A stretch of DNA of 64,000 nucleotides from an uncultured Candidatus Saccharibacteria bacterium (GCA_947302125.1 CAMYUL010000002.1:49611-113610); one strand, 5' to 3'. Positions 41,770-52,405 are shown, counted from the stretch's first letter. The notes: generated from the letters alone by a model not told the origin. Program-made: numbers and translations.

Positions 41770-43329
41770 ATGTCTAAAAGAGTTGTGAATAAGACCTATC
41801 AGCAGGAAATCGGTGGCGTTGTTGCACATCTCCGCACAGAAAAAGGTCTTACGCAAACTGAGCTTGCTCGCCTAGTTGGTACTTCTCAGCCGGCGATTTA
41901 TCGTATTGAGCAGGGCCTGCAGAACGTTTCGCTCGACATGGTCAAGAAGCTCTCATCTGCTCTTGGTACGCCAATTTTAAGCGTAAACACATCTGTTTCA
42001 CAGAGTCTTTTTATTGAAGGCGGCAAGGAGCTTTCTGGTGAAGTTGTTGTAAACACTAGCAAAAATGCTGCTGTTGGCTTGCTCTGCGCAAGTCTTTTAA
42101 ATTCTGGAAAAACCACTTTAAAGCATTTAGCTCGTATCGAAGAAGTCTTTAGAATTATTGAAGTTTTGGAGTCGCTTGGCGTAAAATGCCGCTGGGTCAA
42201 CCGTAAGCGTGATTTGGAAATTATATCACCACGTGAATTAAAACTAGAAAAATTAGATATTTCTGCTGCTCGTAAAACTCGCTCAATTATCATGCTTCTG
42301 GGGCCACTGCTCCACAAGTACAAGAAGTTCAAGCTTCCCTATGCTGGCGGTTGCTCACTTGGCGTTCGCACTGTAGAGCCACATTTGCGCGCTCTAAGAG
42401 CCTTTGGCCTAGAAGTAGATGCCACTTCAGAATCTGGGTTCTATAACTGTAAAGTTGTAGAAGAGCACACTTCATCCAAGAAGAATCGTCGTATAGTTTT
42501 GATTGAGCGCGGTGATACCGTCACGGAAAACGTCATCATGGCTGCCGCCTTGGAGCCGGGCACTACCACTATTGTTGGGGCTTCTCCAAATTATATGGTC
42601 CAGGATGTTTGTTTCTATTTGCAGTCTCTCGGCGTCAAAATTGAAGGCGTCGGTACCACTACCCTCAAAATTACTGGCAAGGAAAAACTCGACGAGGATA
42701 TTGAATATTCACCTTCTGAAGATCCAATCGAGGCAATGTCTTTTATTGCAGCGGCTATTACTACTCATTCCGAAATCACAGTTCGCCGTGCCCCGATTGA
42801 ATTTCTAGAAATCGAGCTAGAAGTCCTAAGTAGTATGAATGCCGACATTCGCCGCAGCAAGGAATACCTTGCTGGTAATGGACGCACACGCCTAGTAGAT
42901 CTCGACATTAAGAAGTCTGACCTCGTTGCTCCAACTGACAAGATCCACCCAATGCCATTCCCGGGCCTTAATATCGATAACTTACCTTTCTTCTCGCTGA
43001 TTGCTGCATCCGCTCGTGGCCGCACTTTGATTCACGACTGGGTTTTTGAAAATCGCGCAGTTTACACTACTGACCTTACAAAATTAAACGCCCGCGTTGA
43101 GCTACTGGATGCCCACCGTGTCTACGTAGAAGGTCCAACTAATTGGCGTGCTGCTGAGCTTGTTGCGCCACCAGCGCTTCGTCCAGCAGTCGTTTTGCTC
43201 ATCGCCATGCTTGCCGCTCCTGGCGCATCTATCTTGCGTAACACTTACCCTATCGATCGTGGCTATCAGGACTTTGCTGCTCGCCTCCGTCAACTTGGCG
43301 CCGACATCGCCCCCCTCGCTGGCATTTAA
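41770..43329 (+). CDS. murA: MurA with an N-terminal XRE helix-turn-helix
   Basis: 519 residues, about 95 more than a plain MurA. Residues about 12-72 are an XRE-type DNA-binding HTH (LRTEKGLTQTELARLVGTSQ, then AIYRIEQGLQNVSL). Residues about 85-519 are UDP-GlcNAc enolpyruvyltransferase: NTSKNAAVGLL, the catalytic loop AGGCSLGVRTVEPHL with Cys at about 195 (the fosfomycin target), and PGASILRNTYPIDRGYQ near the end. First committed step of peptidoglycan synthesis. TATAAT (41758-41763) is 6 nt from the ATG. The fusion could link wall-precursor state to transcription, which is an inference. Confidence 0.93.
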   Translation: MSKRVVNKTYQQEIGGVVAHLRTEKGLTQTELARLVGTSQPAIYRIEQGLQNVSLDMVKKLSSALGTPILSVNTSVSQSLFIEGGKELSGEVVVNTSKNAAVGLLCASLLNSGKTTLKHLARIEEVFRIIEVLESLGVKCRWVNRKRDLEIISPRELKLEKLDISAARKTRSIIMLLGPLLHKYKKFKLPYAGGCSLGVRTVEPHLRALRAFGLEVDATSESGFYNCKVVEEHTSSKKNRRIVLIERGDTVTENVIMAAALEPGTTTIVGASPNYMVQDVCFYLQSLGVKIEGVGTTTLKITGKEKLDEDIEYSPSEDPIEAMSFIAAAITTHSEITVRRAPIEFLEIELEVLSSMNADIRRSKEYLAGNGRTRLVDLDIKKSDLVAPTDKIHPMPFPGLNIDNLPFFSLIAASARGRTLIHDWVFENRAVYTTDLTKLNARVELLDAHRVYVEGPTNWRAAELVAPPALRPAVVLLIAMLAAPGASILRNTYPIDRGYQDFAARLRQLGADIAPLAGI

Positions 43330-43346
43330 TGATATAATATATATAT

Positions 43347-45392
43347 ATGTCAAAAGTGGAGCAAGAAGATCCGATTTTTCAGGGCCTAAATCCTGCCCAA
43401 AAAGACGCCGTCAATACTTTGACCGGCCCGCTTTTGATTCTTGCTGGTGCTGGTTCTGGCAAAACTAAGACCTTAACCCACCGCATTGCAAACTTATTAA
43501 GACACGGCGTTTCCGAACACGATATTCTTGCTGTTACCTTCACCAATAAAGCTGCTAATGAAATGCGTAGAAGACTTTGGAACCTGCTGGATGACAAAGC
43601 GCAAAGTCCTTCCGAGCCTCCTCGTTCTTTCATGCCCTACATGGGCACGTTCCATTCCATTTGTGTCAAGATCCTTCGCATTGAGCATCAGGCTGCCAAC
43701 TTGGATAAAAATTTTATTATCTACGACGCGGACGATCAGATTTCTTTGATCAAAAGGATCATTAAGGAGCATCACTTAGACACCAAGGCAGTCAAGCCGA
43801 AGTCCGCCCAGGCCGCTATTAGCAATGCCAAAAATAGCGGAGTGAACCCAGAAGAATATGAGGCCTCTGCTAGCTATCCTGCTGAATATACCATTGCTAA
43901 AATTTATAGATTCTATGAGCAGGAAAAAGACAAGGCTGGGGCTCTAGACTTTGACGATCTTCTACTAAGGGCTGCGGAGCTTTTGCATAGTGATGGAGAT
44001 GTTCGTAAAAAATGGCAGAGTAAATTCCACCATATATTAATAGACGAGTATCAGGATACTAATACGGTTCAATATCATTTAGTAAAAAGTTTAGTAAATG
44101 CCGACAAAAATATTTGCGTAGTCGGCGACGACTGGCAATCAATTTATTCTTGGCGTGGCGCAGATTTTAGAAACATCTTAAATTTTGAAAAAGATTTCCC
44201 AGGAGCAAAGGTTATTAAATTGGAGCAGAATTATCGCAGCACCGGCAATATTTTGAAAGCAGCTCAGAAGGTTATTGAACATAACGAGGTTCGTACTGAC
44301 AAGGAACTATTTACCGAAGCAGAGAACGGCAGTCCGGTAGAAATTGAGGCTTTGTCAGATGAAACCAAGGAGGCTGAATTTGTCGCGCGGACCATTACGC
44401 GAGACTCAAGAAGCCGCAATAGAGTTTTCTCGGATTATGCAATTCTTTATCGCACCAATGCGCAGTCGTATGCTTTTGAAAAAACCTTCATTGCAGAAAA
44501 AATCCCATACAAAATTATCGGTGGCGTGCGTTTTTATGATCGTAAAGAAGTAAAAGACCTCTTGGCGGTCTTAAGGCTCGTTACGAATCCAAAAGATCGC
44601 GTGAGCCTAGAACGTGTCACCAAGAATGTTCTGTCTGGCATCGGGCCGGCTACTTTACAAAAAATCTATGCGCGCCTTGACGCAATTCAGGCCACACGCC
44701 CACAGGATAACCCGCTGCTAAATCCAGACTTAACGGAAGGCCTCAGTGCTAAGCCGGGTGCTGCGATTATGAAACTTCAAGGCTTTTTGAGGAAAGCTAC
44801 CACGGGTGAATCTGCTCCATCCGAGCTTATCAAGCTCGCAATTGCGCATTTTAATTTTCGCGAACTACTAGAAGACGGCACGCCTAGCGGGGAAGACCGC
44901 TTAGAAAACCTAAACGTCCTGGTTGGCAACGCCGCCCCGTACAGTACTTTGACAGAATTCTTAGCTGACGCTGCCTTGATGTCTTCTGCTGATGAAGTAG
45001 AAGAAAAATATTCCGTTACATTGATGACTCTCCATGCGGCTAAGGGCTTGGAGTTCCCAGTCGTCTTTATGGTTGGTATGGAAGATGGGCTCTTCCCAAC
45101 TAGCCGAGCGCTTGACTCTGCTGCTGACATGGAGGAGGAACGTCGTCTTGCTTATGTTGGTATGACCCGTGCGCGCGAGGAGCTTTTCTTAAGCTATGCC
45201 GCTTCACGTTACACTTATGGCTCACGTGGCTATTCTTCGCCATCCAGGTTCTTAATGGAGCTCGGCTACAATCCATACGGATCCAGTAGTTACAATGCTA
45301 AGAAACAGGATGACGATTTCGATCCATGGAACGATGGCACTGATCTTTTTGGCGACGATCCCTTCCCGGAAGATGTTCCGGTTTTTGAGTAG
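43347..45392 (+). CDS. UvrD/PcrA-family DNA helicase
   Basis: 681 residues. SF1A 3'-5' helicase: motif I LILAGAGSGKTKTLTHR (about 31-47), Ia AVTFTNKAANEMRRR, II LIDEYQDTN, III VVGDDWQSIYSWRGAD, IV EQNYRS, V VTLMTLHAAKGLEF, VI EEERRLAYVGMTRAREEL. The acidic C-terminal tail replaces the usual Tudor-like segment, so I cannot choose between PcrA and UvrD. Acts with UvrABC in repair. TATAAT (43333-43338) lies 8 nt from the ATG. Confidence 0.95.
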   Translation: MSKVEQEDPIFQGLNPAQKDAVNTLTGPLLILAGAGSGKTKTLTHRIANLLRHGVSEHDILAVTFTNKAANEMRRRLWNLLDDKAQSPSEPPRSFMPYMGTFHSICVKILRIEHQAANLDKNFIIYDADDQISLIKRIIKEHHLDTKAVKPKSAQAAISNAKNSGVNPEEYEASASYPAEYTIAKIYRFYEQEKDKAGALDFDDLLLRAAELLHSDGDVRKKWQSKFHHILIDEYQDTNTVQYHLVKSLVNADKNICVVGDDWQSIYSWRGADFRNILNFEKDFPGAKVIKLEQNYRSTGNILKAAQKVIEHNEVRTDKELFTEAENGSPVEIEALSDETKEAEFVARTITRDSRSRNRVFSDYAILYRTNAQSYAFEKTFIAEKIPYKIIGGVRFYDRKEVKDLLAVLRLVTNPKDRVSLERVTKNVLSGIGPATLQKIYARLDAIQATRPQDNPLLNPDLTEGLSAKPGAAIMKLQGFLRKATTGESAPSELIKLAIAHFNFRELLEDGTPSGEDRLENLNVLVGNAAPYSTLTEFLADAALMSSADEVEEKYSVTLMTLHAAKGLEFPVVFMVGMEDGLFPTSRALDSAADMEEERRLAYVGMTRAREELFLSYAASRYTYGSRGYSSPSRFLMELGYNPYGSSSYNAKKQDDDFDPWNDGTDLFGDDPFPEDVPVFE

Positions 45393-45427
45393 AATATGCT
45401 ATAATTAAACCATATAGGAGTAAATCA

Positions 45428-47338
45428 GTGTCAAATTCTAACGTAAAAAATTCTAAGTCCAAAAAAGATCTTAACAACTCTACTAGGCGTATTTCATTTT
45501 TCTTTATCCTGGTGTTAACTTGTCTGGCGCTAGTCGCTTTGATGACTCCGCAAGGCAATTTGGAAGATGTTGCACTTTCTGATGTGATTGCTCGCGCCAA
45601 TAGTAAGGATGGCGACATTTCAAAGATCACCGTCTCTGGATCTGAGCTTAAAATCACCCTAAAGGACGACGATTATCCAAAGCAAGTTTCTAGAAAGGAC
45701 TCGTCCGGTACTTTGTACGAGCAGGGTCTTATCGACCATTGTAAGGATAAAACCGGTGATGAGCTTAAGAAGTGTCAAGAGTCTTACCCTGTCATAGAAT
45801 ACACTGAGCCTTCCACCTTCTGGAGCACATTCTTTGATATCGCAATCATTGTTGTTCCCGTAATTATTATGATTGCCTTCTTTATGTATCTTTTGCGACA
45901 AGCTCAGAATATGAACAACCAGTCTATGGGCTTCGGCAAGGCCAAGGCCAAGCTGTACGGTCCAGATAAGAAGAAAGTCAAGTTCGACGATGTTGCCGGC
46001 AATGAAGCTGCTAAGCAAGACCTGACCGAAATTGTTGATTTTCTCAAGAACCCCAAGAAGTATGAGAAACTTGGCGCGAAGATCCCACGCGGCGTACTAC
46101 TCGCTGGTGATCCTGGTACAGGCAAGACTTTGATGGCTCGCGCCGTTGCCGGTGAAGCTAACGTTCCATTCTTCAGTATCTCCGGTTCTGAGTTTGCGGA
46201 AATGTTTGTTGGTGTTGGCGCCTCCCGCGTCCGTGATTTGTTCAGCAAGGCTAAGAAGAATGCCCCGTCGATTATCTTTATTGATGAGATTGATGCTGTC
46301 GCCCACAAGCGCGATGCGCGCGGCGGTGCCGGTCGTGAAGACGAGCAGACTCTAAATCAGATTCTTGTTGAGATGGATGGTTTTGATAATGACTCGGGCG
46401 TCATTGTCATGGCTGCTACTAACCGCGTCGATATGCTTGATAAGGCCTTGCTCCGTCCAGGTCGTTTTGATCGTCACGTCAATGTGACTTTGCCAGAAAG
46501 AAAAGATCGTCTAGAAATCTTAAAGGTTCACTTCAAGAACAAGCCAGTCGACAAGCACATTAATCTTGACGCTCTTGCCGCTAAGACCGCCGGATCCTCT
46601 GGTGCCGATCTTGCAAACATTGCCAATGAGGCAGCGATTACTGCCGCTCGTGAAGGCCATAGTGAGATTACCGATTCCGATCTTACCGAAGCTTTCGAAC
46701 GTGTAGCAATTGGCCCAGAAAGAAAGTCCAAAGTCATGACCGACGAAGAACGCAAAATTACTGCTTATCACGAGGCTGGCCACGCTGTTGTTGGTCACGT
46801 TCTCCCAGATTCTGACCCAGTTCACAAGATCACTATTATTCCACGCGGCGGTACTGGTGGCGTAACTTGGTTCCTTCCTCCAGAAGATCGCAGCTACAAG
46901 AATATCTATGAGCTAAAAGACGTCCTCGCTCGCGCTATGGGCGGTCGTATCGCTGAGAAGATCATCTTCGGCGATGACGCAATTACCACTGGTGCATCTT
47001 CCGACCTTAAACATGTCGCTGAACTTTCTAAGGATATGATCATCTCTGAGGGTATGGGCTCTGAGACCAGAAATCTTGTCTTCCCAGAAGAGGCTACCGG
47101 ATATTATACAATCTCTACCGGCAAGCCATATTCTGAAAAAACTGCCGAAAAGATTGACGCTGAGGTTAAGAAGTTAGCCGATGAAGCCGCCAAGCGTGCC
47201 GAAGCGGTCTTGAAGGCCAACGCCAAGGTTCTCGATCGCGTCGCTAAGGCTCTCCTAGAAAAAGAGACTATCGAAGAAGCTGACATCCCAGAACTTATGA
47301 AGGGCACTACCTTGCCTTCAGCTGCCAAACTGCACTAA
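45428..47338 (+). CDS. ftsH: FtsH, membrane AAA+ zinc protease
   Basis: 636 residues starting with GTG at 45428 (TAGGAG 8 nt upstream; TATAAT near 45402). Two membrane helices (about 19-38 and 138-160) flank a short external domain. AAA domain: Walker A GDPGTGKT (about 228-235), [11 protein letters not shown], Walker [14 protein letters not shown] equivalent [18 protein letters not shown]. Peptidase zinc motif HEAGH (about 448-452) with the later Asp in SDLKH. Degrades misassembled membrane proteins. Confidence 0.97.
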   Translation: MSNSNVKNSKSKKDLNNSTRRISFFFILVLTCLALVALMTPQGNLEDVALSDVIARANSKDGDISKITVSGSELKITLKDDDYPKQVSRKDSSGTLYEQGLIDHCKDKTGDELKKCQESYPVIEYTEPSTFWSTFFDIAIIVVPVIIMIAFFMYLLRQAQNMNNQSMGFGKAKAKLYGPDKKKVKFDDVAGNEAAKQDLTEIVDFLKNPKKYEKLGAKIPRGVLLAGDPGTGKTLMARAVAGEANVPFFSISGSEFAEMFVGVGASRVRDLFSKAKKNAPSIIFIDEIDAVAHKRDARGGAGREDEQTLNQILVEMDGFDNDSGVIVMAATNRVDMLDKALLRPGRFDRHVNVTLPERKDRLEILKVHFKNKPVDKHINLDALAAKTAGSSGADLANIANEAAITAAREGHSEITDSDLTEAFERVAIGPERKSKVMTDEERKITAYHEAGHAVVGHVLPDSDPVHKITIIPRGGTGGVTWFLPPEDRSYKNIYELKDVLARAMGGRIAEKIIFGDDAITTGASSDLKHVAELSKDMIISEGMGSETRNLVFPEEATGYYTISTGKPYSEKTAEKIDAEVKKLADEAAKRAEAVLKANAKVLDRVAKALLEKETIEEADIPELMKGTTLPSAAKLH

Positions 47339-47358
47339 TATATGCTATAATTAAGACA

Positions 47359-48984
47359 ATGAGACACTTTAAGTTTAAATCCGTTGTCGCCCTTGCTAAT
47401 GTCCGGCTTTCTATTAAGGCCTCGGCTGTAATTTTAGCCAGCAGTACTTTGGTTTCAGCTCTCCTAGGTATTTTTCGTGACAGACTTTTGAATTCGTACT
47501 ATCTCGATACGTACCCGACTGGCATTGACGCCTATACAGCTGCTTTTACGATTCCTGACTTCATGTTCTTCATCCTTACCTCCGGCGCTTTGGCTGTATC
47601 GTTTATCCCGGTCTTCAACCAACGCCTAGTTAGCGGCAACAAGAAGTCTGCATGGGAATTAAGTTCTAGCATCCTTAATCTTATGGCGGTCATCACCCTA
47701 ATTGCCAGTATCTTAATTATGATCTTTGCTGACCCACTAGTTCGTTATATTGTTGGCCCTGGCCTAGATGAGCCAGGCACAATTCTCGCTATTAATATGA
47801 TGCGCGTAATCGCAATCAACCCATTCCTAATGTCCATTGCAACTGTCTTAAGCTCCATTCAACAGGCCGTTGGGCGCTTTGTATTTTATGCGCTAGCTCC
47901 AGCAGTATATAATATCGGCATCTTAATCGGTATCGTTTGGTTTACAAATGGTGTCAATATCTTTGGCGTTCAGCTCTTTGACGGTGGCATTATGGGCGTT
48001 GCCATCGGCGTTGTCTTCGGTGCAATTTTACAAGTCATCATTTCACTTATCGGCCTAGTTGGTCTCGGCGTTGACTACGACTTCAAAATCTATTGGCGTA
48101 ATCACGGTTTTCGCTCAGTCATCAAGCTTTTACCAGCTCGCTCTCTGGACCAGGGAATTGACTACGTCAACACTATCGTAAATACTAATCTTTCTAGCCG
48201 CATGGGTGCTGGTGCAATGCGTAGTTATCAGCAGGCTACCAGTCTTCACCAAATGCCGGTAAATCTAATCGGCGTAGCAATTTCCACTGCTTTCTTCCCG
48301 AAAATGACCGAGGATATTGGCGAGGGCAAGGAGAATGAGTTCTATGCAACTTTCCGCGCCGGACTCCGAGCAATCATCTGGATATCTCTGCCGGTCGCTG
48401 CCATTGCCTACTTTGCGCGTGGATACGTAGTTTCATTTATTAAAAATGGTGGCGACTCGCTAATTGCCTCAGTATTAGCGACACTCGTTATCGCCATCTT
48501 TGCTCGTTCCGTTTTCCATATTGCCTCACGCGGATTTTATGCCCGCCAAGATACAAAGACGCCGTTCGTCGTTAGTATTGTTGCTGTCGGTTTATCCACC
48601 GTCTTGGCAGTCCTGTTTACTATTTGGAATCTTGGCCCAGAGGGTCTCGGCTACGCACAGTCAATTGGTGCCCTGCTAGAAATTATCATTCTACTTGGAC
48701 TCTTGCAACGCCGTAGTGGCAAGAAGTTATTTGAAAAATCCTTCTACAAAGGCCTACTCAAGATGCTAATTGCTACAACTATTTCTGGGGCGGTCGCCTA
48801 CTCCATGACCAAGTTCTTACCGCTCCGTTCTACCGACATCTCCATCCTTGCAACTTTGCCAAAATTCTTTGTCATTGTTGCCGCCTCGACTGTTGCCTAC
48901 ATTATTGCTGGATACTTCCTCGGGCTACCAGAAGTGCAGCCAGTCATCCAGAAAGTTAAGAAAATACTCTTCAGAAACGTTTAA
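47359..48984 (+). CDS. murJ: MurJ, lipid II flippase
   Basis: 541 residues, about 14 membrane helices. MurJ/MviN family features: ASSTLVSALLGIFRDRLL at the N-terminus and AFTIPDFMFFILTSGALAVSFIPVF in helix 2 (DFMFFILTSGALAVSF). Flips lipid II to the outer face for peptidoglycan polymerisation. TATAAT (47346-47351) lies 7 nt from the ATG, 20 nt after the ftsH stop. Confidence 0.95.
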   Translation: MRHFKFKSVVALANVRLSIKASAVILASSTLVSALLGIFRDRLLNSYYLDTYPTGIDAYTAAFTIPDFMFFILTSGALAVSFIPVFNQRLVSGNKKSAWELSSSILNLMAVITLIASILIMIFADPLVRYIVGPGLDEPGTILAINMMRVIAINPFLMSIATVLSSIQQAVGRFVFYALAPAVYNIGILIGIVWFTNGVNIFGVQLFDGGIMGVAIGVVFGAILQVIISLIGLVGLGVDYDFKIYWRNHGFRSVIKLLPARSLDQGIDYVNTIVNTNLSSRMGAGAMRSYQQATSLHQMPVNLIGVAISTAFFPKMTEDIGEGKENEFYATFRAGLRAIIWISLPVAAIAYFARGYVVSFIKNGGDSLIASVLATLVIAIFARSVFHIASRGFYARQDTKTPFVVSIVAVGLSTVLAVLFTIWNLGPEGLGYAQSIGALLEIIILLGLLQRRSGKKLFEKSFYKGLLKMLIATTISGAVAYSMTKFLPLRSTDISILATLPKFFVIVAASTVAYIIAGYFLGLPEVQPVIQKVKKILFRNV

Positions 48985-49003
48985 ATAAGGTATAATATAT
49001 AGC

Positions 49004-49774
49004 ATGGCTACAAAGAAAACTACTAAAAAAGATGTAATCTCCGACTATAACGGATACGACTACAAGAAGATATTTTGGGAAGATGCTGACCGTAAATATG
49101 AAGACGCAGCCGATCGCATGGCAATCAAGCGACTTCTTCCAAAACATATGGAAAGCTTTGTTGATATTGCTGGCGGATATGGTCGCCTAGCTAATGAATA
49201 TTTACCTCGTGCAGACAAGGCTACTTTATTTGATTATTCTAAGACTGAGCTTGCTCAGGCCAAAGAAATGTATGGCGACAAAATTCATACTAAACAGGGC
49301 GACATTTATAATTTGCCGTTCAAGGATGGTGAGTTTACCAGCCTTATGATGATTCGCGCAACTCATCATTTTAAGGATATGGATAAGGTCTTAAAGGAGC
49401 TGTATCGCGTTCTTCGTCCAGGCGGCATTGCAGTAATCGAAGTTGCCAACAAAAAGACTTTGCCGCGCATGGTCAGATACTGGACTGGCAAGACTAAGAT
49501 TTCTCCATTCGACCGCTCAGTTGCTAATCTTGCCGATGTCGACAAAGACGGCTTCTATAATTATCATCCAAAATATATCGAAGACTTGTTCAAAAAGACC
49601 GGATTCAAGATCGACAAAGTTCTATCCGTGTCCAATTTCCGCTCTGCCGGGCTCAAAAAAGTCTTTGGTACGAAGAATCTTATTCGCATGGAAAAGGGTG
49701 CTCAAAAAATCCTTGCTCCAATTCGTTTTGCTCCATCAATTTACTATCGTCTAGAAAAACCTGGCGATAAGTAA
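49004..49774 (+). CDS. Class I SAM-dependent methyltransferase
   Basis: 256 residues. Basic N-terminus, then a methyltransferase core: motif I VDIAGGYGRLANEYL (about 55-69), acidic loop TLFDYSKTELAQAK, KQGDIYNLPFKDGEF, and the post-IV segment LYRVLRPGGIAVIEVAN. Resembles UbiE/Methyltransf_11 enzymes; substrate unknown. TATAAT (48991-48996) is 7 nt from the ATG. Terminator follows. Confidence 0.88.
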   Translation: MATKKTTKKDVISDYNGYDYKKIFWEDADRKYEDAADRMAIKRLLPKHMESFVDIAGGYGRLANEYLPRADKATLFDYSKTELAQAKEMYGDKIHTKQGDIYNLPFKDGEFTSLMMIRATHHFKDMDKVLKELYRVLRPGGIAVIEVANKKTLPRMVRYWTGKTKISPFDRSVANLADVDKDGFYNYHPKYIEDLFKKTGFKIDKVLSVSNFRSAGLKKVFGTKNLIRMEKGAQKILAPIRFAPSIYYRLEKPGDK

Positions 49775-49780
49775 GCCTTC

Positions 49781-49808
49781 AAAAAACCTCCCCGAAGGGA
49801 GGTTTTTT
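49781..49808 (+). terminator. Rho-independent terminator after the methyltransferase gene
   Basis: AAAAAACCTCCC, loop CGAA, GGGAGGTTTTTT. Symmetric A/T runs allow it to act for the convergent pilin gene as well. Confidence 0.92.
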
Positions 49809-49868
49809 GTTATTCTGGTTTTTGTTTTAAACAAATTCCAGTTTTGCTACGATCAGTCGCTTAAGGTA

Positions 49869-50507
49869 TTATACCTCACCACAGTAGTAGCCAGCGCCTT
49901 CTAGCTTGTAGACAAAGGCGAGCTTGCGTACCGAGCCGTTAGAAGATGGCTCAACTACGCCTTCTGTGGTACCACAAATTGCACCGTGGAATACGTGAAT
50001 GATTGAGTCGACACTATCGAGGGAGAGGGTAACGATATTAGCAGTGTCTTTGCTAATTCCGTCTTCACCGTTGCTATACTTAGTGCTATCACCAGTAATA
50101 GAACCATGATCCATAACTGCATAAGCGGTACCACCTGGATCGGTAAAGTCGTCATTGGCAGCCCACATGTAGCTGTTTAGGAATGTGGACCAGTCGCCGC
50201 TATCGTTAATAGTCAGGCTACTGTCGAGGCCTTCCTTAGTAACATCGGCGTTGTCTGATGTGGTGACCCAAACACTACCAGGGTTAGCTAGTGCAGTATT
50301 TGGCACTCTGCCGCGGTTGTTAGTTTGATAGTTTACTACTTGCGCAGCGAACCTAGCTAAGTCGTCACGCCTTTGGGTGTCTCTCTGGGAGCGCTGAAGA
50401 GCTGGGAGCGCCAAGAACACCATCAAGAAGATAAGACCAGCAATGGCGAGCACGAGGACAACCTCAATGATCGTAAAGCCGGATTTAGTTTTTTGATGTT
50501 TAGACAT
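49869..50507 (-). CDS. Type IV pilin-like protein
   Basis: 212 residues. Prepilin leader ending KSG before FTIIEVVLVLAIAGLIF (cleavage after Gly10, Glu at +5), then a hydrophobic alpha1 helix and a soluble C-terminal domain with two Cys (GAICGTT and GYYCGE) that probably form the disulfide-bounded loop. Shine-Dalgarno AAAGGA before the ATG. Divergent from the prepilin peptidase gene 87 bp away, which supports a pilus role such as DNA uptake, twitching or host attachment. Confidence 0.92.
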   Translation of the reverse strand: MSKHQKTKSGFTIIEVVLVLAIAGLIFLMVFLALPALQRSQRDTQRRDDLARFAAQVVNYQTNNRGRVPNTALANPGSVWVTTSDNADVTKEGLDSSLTINDSGDWSTFLNSYMWAANDDFTDPGGTAYAVMDHGSITGDSTKYSNGEDGISKDTANIVTLSLDSVDSIIHVFHGAICGTTEGVVEPSSNGSVRKLAFVYKLEGAGYYCGEV

Positions 50508-50593
50508 GAAATCCTTTCAGATTAATTATTCCTTAATACTATACTAAAACATAAGCATCAAAAAATCAATACTTTTTATGCTATAATCTAGAT

Positions 50594-51454
50594 ATGGATA
50601 TGACAAGAATAATTGTAGCAATTGGTAGTTTCTTAATTGGCGCGATTCTTGGTAGTTTCGCCTGTTGTCAGGTCTGGCGCCTAAGGTATAAAGAGCTCGG
50701 AAAGAAATCTCTTGGCAAATGGTCAGTCTGTCTGAACTGCGGCAAACGTCTAAAGGCTGCAGAGAATATTCCAATCTTTTCCTGGCTCGTCCAAAAAGGG
50801 AAATGCAAGAGCTGCGGCGCCAAAATTGGCAAAGCAGAAATTTTGTCAGAGCTAGGCTTAGCGGTAATTTTTGCCGGCCTTGGCTGGATATTATACCCAG
50901 AAGTGGTTAACATCATGATACACCTTACCCCAGCAAATATGATCGTCTACCCAATTCTATTGGCCGTATTTCTAGCAGCTATAGTTATTTTCTGGACACT
51001 ACTTATCTATGATGCAAAATGGCAGAAGCTTCCAACTAGATTACTCGTCGCCGCAAATATCTGCGCCGTAGTTATTGTTGGGCTTAGTATTGCTAATATG
51101 GCGCTTAATAATACGCTTAAGCTCGACTTAGTCACCTACCTTATTAATCTCGCCGAATCTGTCGCAATTCTTGCCGGCACGTATCTAGTACTCTACTTAA
51201 TTTCTCGCGAGCGACTAGTCGGTTCCGGTGATTGGCTTCTAGCTTTGCCAGTAGCAATTATCTTAAACAATCCGATGCTCGCTCTAGTAGTACTTTTCCT
51301 CTCTAACTTCCTCGCCAGCATCTATGGCATTTTTAAGCAAATTAAGACCGGCAAAAAACACCTCAAAATCCCATTCGGCCCATTCCTCGTCATCGCCTTC
51401 TTCATCGTCTTCTTCCTCCAAAACGAACTAAACAAGTTATTTCTATGGTTATAA
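50594..51454 (+). CDS. pilD: Prepilin peptidase (PilD family)
   Basis: 286 residues, multi-span. N-terminal GSFACCQVWRLR, then two CxxC pairs CLNCGK and CKSCGA (about 46 and 71) separated by NIPIFSWLVQKGK, the zinc-binding methylase-like region. The aspartyl protease residues are Asp in LLIYDAKWQKLP (about 141) and GSGD (about 210). Cleaves and N-methylates pilins. TATAAT (50582-50587) is 6 nt from the ATG. Confidence 0.94.
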   Translation: MDMTRIIVAIGSFLIGAILGSFACCQVWRLRYKELGKKSLGKWSVCLNCGKRLKAAENIPIFSWLVQKGKCKSCGAKIGKAEILSELGLAVIFAGLGWILYPEVVNIMIHLTPANMIVYPILLAVFLAAIVIFWTLLIYDAKWQKLPTRLLVAANICAVVIVGLSIANMALNNTLKLDLVTYLINLAESVAILAGTYLVLYLISRERLVGSGDWLLALPVAIILNNPMLALVVLFLSNFLASIYGIFKQIKTGKKHLKIPFGPFLVIAFFIVFFLQNELNKLFLWL

Positions 51455-51469
51455 CCCTGTCAGATTTGC

Positions 51470-52405
51470 TTAGTTTGTTTCTGTATGAAACTTTTCATGA
51501 ATATCGCGAAGATGCGGATCAGTCACGTGTGTATAGATTTGCGTCGTAGAAATATTACTATGCCCTAGCATCGCTTGCACCGAGCGAATATCAGCACCGT
51601 TCATCAAAAGATCAGTTGCAAAAGAATGGCGCAAAGTGTGCGGCGTAACGTGCTTAGTGATTCCGGCAGCTCGCGTGTATTTATTAATGATGCGCTCAAT
51701 ACTGCGTGGAGTTAGCCGCCTATAATCACCACTAGTATCAGTCTCACCAGTATTGCGTGAATTATTCAAGAACAGTGCCGGTAAGCTATCATGCCTAGCT
51801 GCTAGGTAATCACAAACGCGCATCGCCGCGCTCTCATCAATGAAGATTGGTCGGTCCTTACTGCCTTTGCCGCGCACTACGAATTCTTTTTTCGCCAAAT
51901 TGATATCAGAGCGATTCAGCTTACAAAGTTCCGATACACGGAGTCCGCCAGAAAATAATAATTCGATGATTGCCCGATCGCGCAATCCAGTTTCTGTATC
52001 TAAATCGATTTGATCGAGCATGGATTGAATCTCGTCAAAATGTAAGAAAGTTACTTGTGGACGATGAGTTTTAGGAAGATCAATCAGCGACGGGTCTAAT
52101 GAATTGATACCTCGCTTAGCAAGGTATTTTAAGAATCCACGGAGTGCAATTAAATAGTACGACTGCGTAGTGGCGGTAAGTCTAGAACCACGCTCATCAG
52201 TCTCGTAGCGATTTAAGCGCAGACGATATTTCCTAAGCATTTCTTCGTTAATTTCCGATGGCTTCATTTCATGGTCAAGCCCCTCAGAAGAAATCTCATA
52301 AAAGCGGTTTAAGTACAAATCATAATTGCGCACCGTTTCCACGGAGCGACCCATTTCGATTTCCAAATGCTGTAAAAAGTCCTGGATCAAATCGATAACA
52401 TACAT
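51470..52405 (-). CDS. XerC/XerD-type tyrosine recombinase
   Basis: 311 residues, single frame of normal length. N-terminal SAM-like core-binding domain (about 1-95). The catalytic domain has Arg in SGGLRVSELC, Lys in VVRGKGSKDRP, HTLRHSFATDLL, LGHSNISTTQIYTHV with the nucleophile Tyr. Likely resolves chromosome dimers at dif; only one Xer gene is in the window, and single-recombinase systems exist. TATAAT (52412-52417) is 6 nt from the ATG. Confidence 0.93.
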   Translation of the reverse strand: MYVIDLIQDFLQHLEIEMGRSVETVRNYDLYLNRFYEISSEGLDHEMKPSEINEEMLRKYRLRLNRYETDERGSRLTATTQSYYLIALRGFLKYLAKRGINSLDPSLIDLPKTHRPQVTFLHFDEIQSMLDQIDLDTETGLRDRAIIELLFSGGLRVSELCKLNRSDINLAKKEFVVRGKGSKDRPIFIDESAAMRVCDYLAARHDSLPALFLNNSRNTGETDTSGDYRRLTPRSIERIINKYTRAAGITKHVTPHTLRHSFATDLLMNGADIRSVQAMLGHSNISTTQIYTHVTDPHLRDIHEKFHTETN

